Shown in pieces: positions 49,625-62,719 of a DNA stretch of 64,000 bases. The DNA lies in the NCBI RefSeq assembly GCF_000208745.1, contig NC_030858.1, forward strand, positions 30,706,225 to 30,770,224. The letters run 5' to 3'. Position 1 is the first letter of the stretch. Every line of letters starts with the position of its first letter. A program made the translations under genes and the position numbers. This DNA is from Theobroma cacao. Its lineage: Eukaryota; Streptophyta; Magnoliopsida; Malvales; Malvaceae. The notes beneath the pieces are model-generated. The model did no database searches. It was not told the DNA's origin and saw only the letters and a program-made list of their open reading frames with translations.

Positions 49625-50561
49625 NNNNNNNNNNNNNNNNNNNNNNNNNNNNNNNNNNNNNNNNNNNNNNNNNNNNNNNNNNNNNNNNNNNNNNNNNNNN
49701 NNNNNNNNNNNNNNNNNNNNNNNNNNNNNNNNNNNNNNNNNNNNNNNNNNNNNNNNNNNNNNNNNNNNNNNNNNNNNNNNNNNNNNNNNNNNNNNNNNNN
49801 NNNNNNNNNNNNNNNNNNNNNNNNNNNNNNNNNNNNNNNNNNNNNNNNNNNNNNNNNNNNNNNNNNNNNNNNNNNNNNNNNNNNNNNNNNNNNNNNNNNN
49901 NNNNNNNNNNNNNNNNNNNNNNNNNNNNNNNNNNNNNNNNNNNNNNNNNNNNNNNNNNNNNNNNNNNNNNNNNNNNNNNNNNNNNNNNNNNNNNNNNNNN
50001 NNNNNNNNNNNNNNNNNNNNNNNNNNNNNNNNNNNNNNNNNNNNNNNNNNNNNNNNNNNNNNNNNNNNNNNNNNNNNNNNNNNNNNNNNNNNNNNNNNNN
50101 NNNNNNNNNNNNNNNNNNNNNNNNNNNNNNNNNNNNNNNNNNNNNNNNNNNNNNNNNNNNNNNNNNNNNNNNNNNNNNNNNNNNNNNNNNNNNNNNNNNN
50201 NNNNNNNNNNNNNNNNNNNNNNNNNNNNNNNNNNNNNNNNNNNNNNNNNNNNNNNNNNNNNNNNNNNNNNNNNNNNNNNNNNNNNNNNNNNNNNNNNNNN
50301 NNNNNNNNNNNNNNNNNNNNNNNNNNNNNNNNNNNNNNNNNNNNNNNNNNNNNNNNNNNNNNNNNNNNNNNNNNNNNNNNNNNNNNNNNNNNNNNNNNNN
50401 NNNNNNNNNNNNNNNNNNNNNNNNNNNNNNNNNNNNNNNNNNNNNNNNNNNNNNNNNNNNNNNNNNNNNNNNNNNNNNNNNNNNNNNNNNNNNNNNNNNN
50501 NNNNNNNNNNNNNNNNNNNNNNNNNNNNNNNNNNNNNNNNNNNNNNNNNNNNNNNNNNNNN
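49625..50561. other. Assembly gap (937 N)
   Basis: A run of N flanked on both sides by long TA microsatellites (about 49579-49619 and 50562-50595), indicating an assembly break in a low-complexity AT repeat. A reading frame drawn across it is meaningless. Confidence 0.99.
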
Positions 50562-50599
<38 letters not shown>

Positions 50600-53500
50600 T
50601 TATTACATTCAAATACAATCACCTAGCTTTACACATTATATATATATGCAACATTCTCAGCATTTATGTCCTATAAATTAGTGGTTCAATGCCTAATAGT
50701 CCCGTAAGCCCACAATTACAATTTAAAAAAAATAATATTAACCATATTTACTAACTTAAACTCAATCCAAAAAAGCATTAAATACATAAAATTATGTTGG
50801 ATTAGAGACTTTATTAGTCCCTGTTTTTGTTTCCCAAATCTCTTTTACCAAAATATTTTAGAAGAAAAGGAGCTATGATTTGAAATTACTAATAATTCAA
50901 AGAAATATAATTTTGATAAAAAAATCATGATTTAGAAATGGTAATGATTCAAACAAAAAATAATATTAATTACATGATATAGATTTAATAAATTCCAAAA
51001 AATATAAGTAATTATTATAAAGATATAACAAAACAAATAGTTAATTATTATTTTTATTTAACAAATAAAATTTATCAAAAATTTAGCATTTAATAAGTAT
51101 ATACTTATTATTCAAAAAACTCATATATCTATATATATATATATATATGTATATATAAATCAAACAGAGCACATGTGAAATTGAGAAAAAAGAAAACCCA
51201 AAGAATGACAACCACAATTGCCCGCCCCATCTTGGCTGGGACCCGGGGCTAGCTGGCTTTACGCGCATGGTTGTAGAAGCTGCGGCACGGTATTCGTGGA
51301 TGGTCTGGAACCGAGATTTTTAATAAAAAAGAAGAAAAATGGAAGAAAGAAAATCTCAGGCTCCACTAATATTTTGCAACGTGTATGAACCAAAATGCAT
51401 GGTATTTCAGTTTGTAAAGTTGTCCCGCCTACTTTTTTTCAGGACGTCTGCCTGTAGAAGCTCCGACCAAAGTTTAGGCTATGGGAGCTCCTACTGTCTA
51501 ACAATTTTTGGTGTGATAGGCTATTTTGAAAAAGAGCGGTAGACTTTACGCAAACATCATTCATCAACGTGTGGGTTTATTTTTTGTTTTTTCTTTTTTG
51601 AATTTTTTATAGGTAAATATTGAATTTTTTTATTATTTAAAACATTAACCAAAAAAAATTTACACTTTATAAGTCGATAATATTCATTTTATATTTAATG
51701 GAATATGGGTTAATTCTCTAATCCGTTCGTAGACTCTAAAAATTTTATGTGGAAGATAATTTTTCATCACTTTCTTTTTTATAAATTATTTTTTATGACA
51801 CGTTTCTATGTGGATGAAAAATTACATAAGAAGATAAACTAAAAGGAAAAATAATTTTAACCATTATGTTATATGGATAGATAAAAACAGAAAAAAATGT
51901 GTAAACATAAATTTAAGAGAGAAAAATAGAAGATAAATAAATAATATCTAATGAAATTTAACTTTCAACTGTCCTCAAGTTGAGCGTGACACCAAATTAG
52001 ACACCACTATTATATATTTAATTAAGAAAAATCAGCAAAATATTCTTGAATTGGTTTAGAAGTAAATGGGTTGCTTCACATACATCATGGAGAAAACGAT
52101 AGTTTATTTATAAAAGAAAATATTAGAAATAAAAACTGTTTCATTCACCTACAAAATAAAAATGACATCATTTTTCAAAATGTAAAAAGTGATAAATTGA
52201 AATTTAAAAGCCAATGTTATACGAAATAAATTGCTCTAAACTAGACGAAATAAATTCCTAAAATGACGTTCAAATTTACTTTCAAAATTTTTGAATTCTA
52301 CCAATTAGAGAACAATAATCTTTTTTTGTTAGTTATTTGGTTACTTTTAACTCATTATAACTTTACTTTTAATTGAAAATGCCCCACGGAGATGCAAGTA
52401 GTATTTGATTCAAATTTCAAATTTTCAAGCACTAATAAAATGCTCGAAGATTAGTTATAAGCTAAATACTTAAATAAGTTTTTGAACTATTTTAAAAAAG
52501 TCAATTCAATACTTATCTTTTTATTGCGTTCAAATAAGTTCATGAATTTTTATTTCGAGTCAAATAAGTTTCTCTTTTATTAGTTAAGGATACATTTAAC
52601 ACTTTTATACTATGTCACGTGTTATTTTAATGATATCACTATCACATGGCAGATGACATGACATTAGATGATGTTTGTTAGAATTTGTGTGTTTATTTTT
52701 TTATCTAGACATATTAACCAAAAATGGTTGGTTAAAGATTTAAAACAAAAAGGTCAAAAAAAAAAAAACTAATTACCTTCTTTCTAATCGGTTGAATAAA
52801 CATTATGTACCTAAATATATTAAATCATTTGATTTAGGGTTTAAGTAAAAAAATGAAAACAAATTGACTTCAAAATAATCTAAAGCTTTTTCGACTTTGG
52901 ACTTCTTGAATTTTAAGTTAAAATTTGGACCGAAGATTTTGAGTTGGTTGACGAAAACGCAGCAATTTCAAATTTTCAAGCTCTAATAAAGAGCTGGAAG
53001 ATTAAGAGAAAAGATGAGACGGATAAGCTTGCTAAGGAAGGTGTTCGCCGGTTACACGGATTCTTTGTTTTCCTGGAGTCTTGAGTTTGATTTTCAATTG
53101 ATTTGGTAAGGCTAAGCAAGAGTCCTATTTTAATTGAGGTTGGATTTTAGCAGATTTGGTTTGACTAACGTGTCATGTGGAGGGAGCCGCAGATCATGCT
53201 CAAATTGATATATTAATGATGGCTTGTGACTTGTCGTGGAACGCATCCTGGCTGATTGTGTTCGGACAGTCGAAAGCACAATTTGAAAAGTTTTGTGTGC
53301 GTGATTTATGCTGCGCAGAAACTGTGCACTGGTGTTTTAGTGCGCTACGATGCTTTTAACTTGTCTTAATCTGCTATTTAAGATTGATCCATCTTTGAGG
53401 ATTGTTCTTAATTTGTTATTTAAATACTCCATCTAAAGGTGTAAACATTATTAACGAAAAATATGAAAAAATTAAATTTTTTTTATTAATTTAAAAAATT

Positions 53501-53873
53501 ATAATTATATAATTTTTAAAAAAATAAAAAAAATTCAGGGAGCACCAATCGATGCTTTCATAGTAATTTTTAAACTTAATAAAGAGTAGAATTATTATTT
53601 TAATTTTGTCTTGTCATCAAACTAATAGAAACATATTGACTAAGGGTTGAACTTATATGTGAAGCAGAAAATATTTTTTAAAGACGAATTGTTCATTTCG
53701 AGAACTAATAGATCCGTTTAGAATTTCGATTAAAACTTTGAAGATAAGGGTATTTTATCTTTTTTTTTATTTAAAATTTTTCTGGATACTTTAGCTCTCT
53801 TGTAATAATAAAGTCTAAAGATTTTTCTTTGGTAATTAACAAAAAAATTGTATAATTCTCAAAAAAATCTTTA
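50562..53873. other. AT-rich intergenic region with repeats
   Basis: Contains an AT repeat at about 51126-51148. Around 52460-52680 AAATAAGTTTYTGAAC, CAAATAAGTTC and CACGTGT words recur, in the style of common plant dispersed repeats. A 40-base direct repeat lies at 52414-52453 and 52965-53004. No host gene is recognised. Confidence 0.45.
52414..53004. repeat. 40-base direct repeat, copies 551 bases apart
   Basis: 52414-52453 and 52965-53004 both read ATTTCAAATTTTCAAGC, then CTAATAAA, then GAAGATTA, with only a few differences. It could be a partial local duplication, or the flanks of an inserted or duplicated segment. Confidence 0.75.
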
Positions 53874-53882
53874 CTTTTAATT
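53874..53882. repeat. Probable target-site duplication of truncated LINE
   Basis: CTTTTAATT, matching 56749-56757 at the other end of the element. Nine bases in AT-rich DNA could also occur by chance. Confidence 0.5.
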
Positions 53883-56748
53883 GTTTTTATCCCAGCTACC
53901 CTGTAATCATTTTATTAATAGTAAAAAATAAGTACAGCAAGGAAGGGGACTGAAATCTAACCTCCAGAATTACATGATCAAGGAAGGATAAAATTCCTAA
54001 TCCAGGGATTACTACCTTTGCAATAATTTTAGGTGCAAATGATAAGTAATTTATCTGTGTGCTAGGATCTAAGGTAAATTTATAAGAAATAATCATAAAA
54101 ATAAAAGTAAAACATAAAAAATTAGTAAAGAGTACTACTCTTTTACATTTATTTAAATCTAACATAAGGAAGACTATTCTGATCCAATCATAATGTTCCT
54201 CGTAATTTGCCTTGAGCCACAATGAAAATTTGTAAATTTTGATGGTTGTGGCCCATGTTCGCTAACAGATCCGCTGCCTGGTTGCCTTCCTTGTAGATAT
54301 GAGATATTCGAAAGGAAAATTGAGATAGTAATTGTCGGATAGAAACCAGTAAATACCTGATATCATGTGACCCTCTATAATTCTCCTGTAGCAATCAGAT
54401 AACAGCCATAGAATCCATCTCAATCCACAGTCTCGTTATGTTATACTCCCGGCATAAAACAAGTCCTCTATATAGGGCTAGTAACTCCGCTTGTAAAGAA
54501 TTTTTAGCTCCTAAATTTTCAAAAAAGCCAAATAACATTACACTTGCATGATCTCGTAAGATTCCACCTCCTGCAGTTGTCTGAAACTTTTTAGAGCTAC
54601 CATCAACATTTAACTTAAACTCACCTATTGATGGCTTTTGCCAAGAAATAATTTTTGGACGAAAAGGCGAGTTCTCTTGGAATGTTATCCCCCACTCTTG
54701 AGCTATCTGCATATCTCCCCGCCATTGCCATTTTTGCCACTACTTCCCAAGGAATAACTAGTGAATAAGTTTCAAAACTCTCCACACCACTCTATTTAAA
54801 TACATACCAAGGTTCCTCTATTTTGCATCATTCCGTTCCAACCACAAGAACCATAAAACAAACAGAGGAAGTAAAGTGCGGATGTGACCATGCTTAGAAT
54901 AATCACCAGAGTATATCCATGCACATATAATCTGATTAACAGTACGATGATTAATAATGTAGATTTGGAAGAATTTTGCAAAATAATTCCAAACTTGTTT
55001 GGCTACCGAATTCTCCCACATGATATGGATGAGCGATTCCTCAGAATTATAGCATCTACATCGGGAAGCTAGTTGGAAACCTTTTGTTTTCATTTTCAGC
55101 TTCATAGGTATCCAATCATGTAATAATCTCCATAAAAAGAATGAAGTAGTTAGAGGGATATTTTTATGCCAGATATAATTGAAGTTCGGATTAACTACCC
55201 GTTGTTGTCGAACTAATTCCCATGCACTCTTCGTAGAGAAACTACCATCCGAAGTAGGCACGAAAAATGCCGCATCCTCACATATTGTGTCGATAGGAAT
55301 TTGCAAAATTTCAAGCACTAGCTCCTCAGGCAAAACAACTTTTAATTTGTCCACATCCCAGGTGTTATTTGAAAAGAAATCACATACTTGTGACATTGAA
55401 TTCATAAATGACTGATGTCGATTTACCAATGGCTCCTCACCCATCTAGCAATCACGCCAGAAAAATAACTTGCCCTGTCCAATCCGCCATCTCATGTTTT
55501 GTTCTGTGACTGCACAACTAGCAACCACACGTTTTCAGGTTAGGGAATTATGAATTTTTGGTTCAACATATCTCGGAATCTAGCCAGCACAATACTTTGC
55601 CCTCAAAAATTGGGTCCATAAGCTATTATTGGTCCGAAATCTGAACCAAAATTTCATACTGAAGGCCTTAAACACATCATTTAAGCCTTTGATATCTAAA
55701 CCGCCTTCTGACAATGGTAATGTAATTTTCGACCATGAAACCCAATGAATTTTTCTAGAAGTTGTCGAACCTCCCCACAGAAAGTTATTGAATAATCTGT
55801 TAATTCTCTCAAAAACACAAACAGAAGGTTTCAATACTTGGAGCAAGTAAATGGGAATAGATGATAATACACTCCTCAATAGTGTTATCTGACCACCTGG
55901 GGAAAGTATTTTATTTTCCCATCCTATAATGCGCTCTTGAATCTTTTCTACAAGATCATTAAAGAGGGTTACCTTTTTGGGACCTTTGTATAAAGGAGCA
56001 CCTAAATATGTGATAGGCAAAAACCGATGATTAAAACTAGTAGTTTGATATATGATCTGACTCTGAGAGTTAGCAATATTTCTATGAGTAATAAAGTAGC
56101 TTTTTTGAACTTTTATTCGTTGCCCAGACATCTCTTCATACTCCTGTAAAAAAGCCAAAATTTTCTGTAAAGCAATTTTAGAACCATTAGTGAAAATGAT
56201 CACATCATCCGCAAAAGCTAGATGTCTCACAAACATTGAACAACCAGACAAATAATGGAGAAATGGATATTGAGCAAATAAAGCATTTAAGCCTTTGGAC
56301 AGATATTCTGCAACTAAAATGAACAACAGTGGCGAGATGGAGTCGCTTGTCGCAGCCCACATTCGAATTTGAAATACCCCACTGTGCGGCCATTGAGTAG
56401 TAAAGAGAACCAGCAGTTAGATATGTAACGATGAATCATTTCAATCCAATGAGAATTGAAACCGAACTGCTGTAGCATCCTATAGAGAAATTCCAATCAA
56501 GCTGGTCGTAGGCCTTCATTATATCTAGCTTTAAAGCTACATTACCTCATCTCACTTTCTAGTCCAGTTTTCTTATCAACTCCTGAGCTAGCAATATATT
56601 ATCACTAATCATTCGACCACCAACAAACCCACTTTGATTTTCTGTGATAATAGAAAGGAGAAGCTTTGCCAGCCGATTAGCTAAAAGTTTTGTAATTATT
56701 TTGTTCAGCACTGTATAGAGGCTTATTGGCCTGAATTCACTCCATTTG
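53883..56748 (-). mobile_element. 5'-truncated LINE (RT, zf-RVT, RNase H)
   Basis: Minus-strand non-LTR element of a different LINE lineage from the one at 12-19 kb. It begins inside the reverse transcriptase (EFRPISLYTVLNKIITKLLANRL) and has NQSGFVGGRMISDNI and an intact FADD box in HLAFADDVIIF. It then has YLGAPLYKG, a zf-RVT region (YIWHKNIPLTTSFFLWRLLHDWIP), and RNase H with FKLNVDGSS, AELLALYRGL, EMDS and GNQAADLLA. Frameshifts (around 56350) and stops (around 54393) make it dead. CTTTTAATT at 53874-53882 and 56749-56757 is the likely target duplication; the tail is a short A-rich end rather than a long poly(A). Confidence 0.85.
54185..56362 (-). pseudogene. LINE ORF2 fragment (RT C-terminal half to RNase H)
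   Basis: The longest open part, 56362-55580, encodes 260 residues of reverse transcriptase with FADD, GWENKILSPGGQITLL and WGGSTTSRKIHWVSW. After a break the zf-RVT part runs 55444-54818, and RNase H runs 54712-54188 with one internal stop. Compared with the family 'RQGDPLSP' motif, the Gly-Asp region is lost in a shift between 56340 and 56370. Relative to the other LINE it has far fewer lesions in RT. Confidence 0.8.
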
Positions 56749-56757
56749 CTTTTAATT

Positions 56758-57454
56758 ATTTATTTTTATTTTAAATCTTAAGAAAAATAAACAATAAATA
56801 GAAGTATCAAAAGTTGCAATATAAAAGAGTGTAAAGGGTCTATTGTATATTTATATAAATTTTGGTTATAGGGAATTAAAATCTTCATTAATACTACAAA
56901 GAAAAACTTTATATCCAAAAGAACAATAATAGTGCTAAACTAAAGCTTATTTGTTTGTTCTTTCCAATTTCCACACTTAACAATAAAAACAAAAAAATAA
57001 AAAGATTTCGTAATTCTTGTCCACGTAATTGGAATGCCATCTAGTCATGTAGTAACCATATTTTATATTAGCATTTTTTTCCATTTGAAATTTAAATGCT
57101 AGCAATTAACTTTAATTTAAAACTACTATTTGCATTTCCTTGTATTCCTTTGCGTTAAAGATGTAGTACCAAGTATTATTATTTTACTACAATTCGTTCT
57201 AATATTTTCAATTAAGAAAAATTTGAGAATTTAGGGTTCAAATGTAAGAAAGAAGATTTTAAATGTAAAAGACTTATTGTCTTTTTATAAAAATATTTAA
57301 CACTGTTACTTCCTGTGGAAACAGAAGTAAAACGTAAGGTTTTATATGGAAAAAAAGAATCTCAAGGTGTTATGTCATATCACAAAGGGTCTAGATGAAT
57401 TTACCTTAGAATATTTTAAATAATAATGTTAAATAAGACTTTTTTTTGTCAACT
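56758..57454. other. AT-rich spacer
   Basis: No coding signal, repeat end or RNA gene is recognised. Confidence 0.5.
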
Positions 57455-57588
57455 AAATCCATACGAAAAGGTTTTTTTTTTTATAATTGAGGGAAGTGAA
57501 GGGGGATTCAAACTCTCCTCTTTAGGCAGAGGGATTATGCACTAACCAATAAGGTAAATGCTCGGGTGCAAATCCATACGAAAAGGTT
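57455..57588 (-). mobile_element. Short tRNA-like SINE with 19-base duplication
   Basis: AAATCCATACGAAAAGGTT occurs at 57455-57473 and again, perfectly, at 57570-57588. Between them are only 96 bases: a T run (57474-57482, the minus-strand poly(A)) and an 87-base body. On the minus strand the body holds TTGGTTAGTGCA (57549-57538), like a tRNA A box, and AGTTTGAATCC (57514-57504), which differs from the B-box consensus GGTTCGANTCC by two transitions. Poly(A), long perfect duplication and internal pol III-like boxes fit a very short SINE. Confidence 0.72.
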
Positions 57589-57780
57589 AATGAAGCTTTG
57601 TTTCAATGATAACAGGAAATCTTGAGACCTAAATAAATAGAGTCCCAATAAAGTTAGTCTCTAAAATTCCATATTAATTATGAACAGGAAAAGTTCTTAA
57701 TCTAAAACATTTAAAGATATGGAGTTCTCTTGTATATATGAGAAAACTAATGTAGATTAACTGTTCTCAAGGATTGATAG

Positions 57781-58876
57781 ATGCTTATTTATTTTGATGA
57801 GACAATCAAACCGTTTGGTTTTTACAAAATTTGGATGAATCAAATGTGTACAAGAAAGTTAATGGCAGCATAGTCACATTTTTTGTTGACTATGTTGATG
57901 ATATATTACTCATTGGGAATGATATTGGTGCAATGCCATCAACGAAAATTTGGTACTCTAATCATTTTGCTATGAAGGATCTTGGTAAAGTGTTCCTATA
58001 TAATCGAGATCAAATATTTTAAAGATAGAAAGAAAATATTGTTGGGATTGTCTCAAGTGAATTATATTCACAGGACATTGACCAAGTTTAGCATGTTTAA
58101 TTAATTCCAAAGAAAAAGGTTTTTATACTATAGACATTCATCTCCCTAAAAAAAGTCTCATAAATCTCATAAGGAAAGACAGAAGATGAAAAACTTTCCT
58201 TATGCATCATCAGTATGAAGTCTTGTGTATGCCATACTATGTATTAGGTCATATATCTATTATGTAGTCAGCATTGTGAGTTGATACCAATGAAATTCAA
58301 GCCCTAAACATTGAACAATAGTGAAACACATATTAAAATATCTAAATCGAACTAAGTATTATTGTTTAGTTTTTGGTGGAGAAGATTAATTCTAACAACT
58401 TATACATATTCAAATTCTCAATCAGATGTGGATCATAGAAAATCAACATTTGGGTTTGTTTTCACTTTAGGTAAAGAAGTAATCACTTAGATAAGTTGCA
58501 AGCAAAATAATACTACAGATTCCACCATTAAAGTAAAGTATGTCGCTGCATGTGAAGCTAGAAAGTAAGTTGTACAGATTCAAAAATTTGTATAAAAGTG
58601 TGGAGTTGTTCCATCTATAAATTCTCCCATTACTCTTTATTGTAATAATAGTGGAACTGCAGCTTATGTTGTGAAGCCCAAAGCTCACCAGAAAATGAAA
58701 CACATAAAGTGCAATACCTCTTGATTTATGATATTATAAATAGAGAGGATGTTATAGTAGGAAATATTGCTTCAACTAAAAATACAGTAAACCCATTGAT
58801 TAAATCTCTGTCTCAAAAGATGTTTGAAAAGCACTTTGAGTCAATGGGTGTGAAATATATGTATTATTGGTTATAA
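57781..58876 (+). mobile_element. Ty1-copia retrotransposon remnant (RT and RNase H)
   Basis: Plus-strand decayed pol: DESNVYKKVNGSIVTFFVDYVDDILLIGND, with the copia YVDD box, then MKDLG. After breaks come LVYAM, SDVDHRKSTFGFVFTLG and STIKVKYVAACEARK. TLYCNNSGTAAYVVKPKAHQKMKHIK and an ending LSQWV-like stretch complete the RNase H domain. Many stops and shifts; no 5' half was found. Confidence 0.82.
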
Positions 58877-60557
58877 GTGCAAGTAAAAGATAGACATATG
58901 CCTTTAAAAATTAATTTTATTATTTTATTTATTAGATAAATAAATTGATACATTAATTATTGTTTCACATATAAATAAATTCATACAAGGTTAATTAACT
59001 TATTAAGTTTGCTAAAAAGTCCTCAATATTATAACCTTTTATAATATTGACCTTAACACTTAATTAAACCATTTTAATTAAGTCCTTATTAGTTAATTAA
59101 ACTAGTTTATGATTTAAGTCCAACTTAAATCATCAAATTCCCAATTTAACCCATAATGCAACTTTATGTGTGTGACCTATTAAAATCTTAACATGTTAGC
59201 AATAAAATTGAATTATTAATCTTTACCGATTAATTTAAATTAATCAACTGAATTTCATAGACCAAGATTGGCATTTAGCAATGCATCATGGCCACCCAAT
59301 TGTTAGGAGAGTCAAAAGGTTCCTTGACAACCTTTTAGTGTACAATCTATTAGTGTAATTTATTCCCTTATTATATATCTCAGAGATGATAAGAGCTTGG
59401 TGTAATGTCTTCTCTTATTGACCTCCATATTTGTTCCTACAGTTAAATCATTAGCTTTATAGAAACTTATAAAAGTCATTTCATAATCTCCCAATCACTT
59501 TGACCAAGGATTTGATTAAACTAATATCAACCAAGAATTAATGAGATATTTCCCTTTAAATCACTTGGGATGATGATTTCTATCTTTACCACTCATTCAC
59601 CTTCATATGTTTCATACTATACTCAAAAGTATCCTAATTTAGCATTTTTGATAGGATTCGTAAAGATGAAATCAAAGTATAGTACTTTCATATAAAACAA
59701 CTTAGTGTACCAAATCTAAGGAGTAGTTACATGATTGACATTTGAGAAGTATTGCATAGACACTAGAGTGAGACATCAAATGCACTTCTCATGTCGGGTC
59801 ATGTTTAGTGAACTTGCTCTACCATGACAAGCTCCCATATACTAGTTCTAAGTATCTCTATTGTTCAACCTATGAAAGTGGTTGCTAACTTCATAATAAG
59901 GAACAAAGCACATGTTAATTTTTGAATATTATTGATGTCCCGTCTCAATAATACAATGATCACAAACTTTTAAGAACAATGTTTTGATGCATAGAGACCT
60001 CATAATTGTATCACAATTTAATTCCTTTGCAAGGCATATATAGTTTCTTGGATTTTATCTACATAAATATAAATAGTAATTAAGTTACAAACTTATAGAT
60101 AAAGAACTATTTCAATATTGTTATAAATAACAAAATGTCATACTTGAATATCTAAATTTGTGATTTTCATACAACCATAGATTAGCTTGTAGGGCTCATA
60201 TCAACATAGATAAACTTCTTTGCAAGCTATCTTAACTTTCTTTTAGTTCAGTTTTTATGAACCTTAGTTAAACATCTTTTGTAAAAATATATTTCTTAAC
60301 AGTTTCCTTTAATACTTTATTATTCTCAAATCTCGTAACTTAATTTTTATATTAAAATGATACAATGTAAATCATATCTAAGTTAAACACAACTATTTTT
60401 CCTAGAAAGAAGTTCACCTCATATTGGAAATCATTATCATAGTCTTTAAGATCATCGAAATCCATATACTCAATCTCATATCCTTTACCATATCCTCCAA
60501 TATTATCAATTGCATCATCAATATCACTTTCATTTGCAACATCATCTCTTACAAAAA
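58877..60557 (+). other. AT-rich region, probably LTR of the copia remnant
   Basis: Directly follows the RNase H end, where a 3' LTR would lie. AT-rich and without coding frames. Ends typical of an LTR were not fixed, so the assignment of the whole stretch is tentative. Confidence 0.35.
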
Positions 60558-62357
60558 TGTAATACCCAGTACTTTGACATGGTGGCTAATGAAGCTTATC
60601 AGATGTCAAATGAGGTTAATTATAATGTTTAAATGTGAGGAAAGGTGAAAAGAGTATTTAAAGATAAAATATTTCGCACACGAGAAAATAATAAAAAAAT
60701 AATAATATTTTTATTGAGGAAGAATTTACGCAATAAAAAGTGATTTGGAAGTGAATTGGGGCATAATAAGGTATTTTGGTTACTAAGGAGACAAGTAAAA
60801 AATTTTAAAATAAAATAATATTAAAATATTAATTTTTTATTCAGTGTCAAAATTTTTCATGAAGAAGGAGTATACGGTTAATGTAAGTGGGGGAGAGGAA
60901 GAATGAGAAAATTTCAGAGAAAAATGAAGCTAGTGGGGCCTACGCGTTATTAAATAAAACTAACGCGGGAAAAAATTATATTTTAAATATTATGAAGACA
61001 CTGCGTTGAAGTACAAGCTTTATATTTCGTTTGTACATGTGTAAAAAAAGATAATAGAAGGAAATTCAAGTTAAAAGAGTATTGAGATGACTAAATTAAA
61101 AAGAGAAGAAACTTGGAGGGTAAAACGATAATTTTACGTAAAGTGTGGTCAAAGCTTCCTTTCATCTTTATCAGCCATGACCGTCCTTATCTCCTCCAGC
61201 AAGATATTTTCTTCTTCTTCTTGAATCTTCTTCTTCTTGAAGCTTCCAATGCCATTTTCATTTCAAGTTCATGAAAATCAAATTTTTTCATGTGATTTCC
61301 CTTGTTTCTTTTCATTTCCTTTCTTTTCTTACTTTTTTCTTCTCTAAACTTTTTGGGCACTAAACCTGCAGCTTCTAACCCCAATTTTCAGCACATCTAA
61401 ACCCTAGGAGAAGAAGAAAGAAACAGAAAGAAAGGAAGAAAAGCTTGGTTTTGTAATTCAAGCAAGCTAAGGTAAGGATTTTTGTGTTTTAAGCTCGTGG
61501 TTGGTTAAATCTTGGAGAAATAATGTGTGAATCATTTTGGCAGCTTGATGATTAATATTTTGAAGGAATATTGGAGTGCAAGCACAGGTCAAGCAACCAT
61601 AAAGGTAAAGACAAATGATGTTTTAAGTGTAGTTGAGGAATCTTGAGAAAATGGGTATTGTTGTGTAGTTGACATTTTAAGTGGCATATTGTGAGAAATT
61701 GTGGTTGTTGTGGAAAGGATGGTTGAACTTGATAAATATCCTTAGAAAAGATTAATATATGTGTTAGAGTCATAAACAAGTTGCTAGTAATCATAATTTA
61801 AAGAATTATGCAAGTAAGGGATAAAAGCAACTTTGGTAAAAATTGTGTCAAGATAAGTTAAGTTAAATAAGGATTTGTGATTGAATGAAAAAGGGAAGTA
61901 TAAATGATGTACGCTAAAGATATTGAATTGGGATTGGTGCTAGGAATTGCAACAGTAAAGGTAGAGTACTGTGGTGGTGTACTTAGGAAAATAACGAGCA
62001 ACCGGGAAGTAAGAATAGCTAGATACGCCTCCGAACAAATAGCGATGTAATATCCTGCTATTGTAAGGTGAGTGAACTTGCATTGAAAATATTTTGGAAA
62101 ATGTATTAGTATTTGGACAAAGCGTGTGAATGATTTTTATTTGATATTTCCTTAAAAATTATGCATGGGAACAAGGCTTTATTAAAATGTTTTATGTTGT
62201 GAGTGTGCAATATGATGAATCCTTATGCCTTATATGATGTTGATATAAATATATATGTTGTGTATTGATAGTTAATATTGTGTAATAGATATAACTGTGC
62301 GTGTGCGCGATGTGGGGGATACACATGCCGGTGATGACGGGGTACGAAAGTGTGGAT

Positions 62358-62533
62358 AATGATATTGAAGTGTGTGAGTAGAGAGTGCACAGGATGATGT
62401 TGAAGTGTACGAGTAGGGAGTGCACACGATGATATTGAAGTGTGCGAGTAGGGAGTGCACACGATGTTATAGAAATGTGCGAGTAGGGAGTGCACATGAT
62501 GATATATAGTGTGCGCGATGTGGGGTTGCACAC
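62358..62533. repeat. 35-base minisatellite, about five units
   Basis: Units at about 62358-62392, 62393-62427, 62428-62462, 62463-62497 and 62498-62533. They share GATGATATTGAAGTGTGCGA and GTAGGGAGTGCACAC, and the first four are all 35 bases. A longer, diverged unit follows to about 62572. Confidence 0.9.
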
Positions 62534-62719
62534 AATGACTCTAGCTATGTGCACGATGTGAGGGTTGCACATGAGCTGGTGAGACGGTGGTGGTATTTGT
62601 GTTATATATATTTATATATACATATGCAATAGAAAGTTTATGAGTATAATGTGTGGTTTGTAATGTATGTTGCATCCTACATGTTGAACCTTGAAAAATT
62701 ACTAAGTGCTTCCGAATTG

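Noticed and set aside
49498..50622. Long minus-strand frame of 374 codons
   Set aside because: It exists only because the run of N has no stops; the ends are TA repeat.
62192..62572. Minus-strand frames of His/Ser/Thr-rich repeats
   Set aside because: Translation of the 35-base minisatellite in several frames; not a gene.
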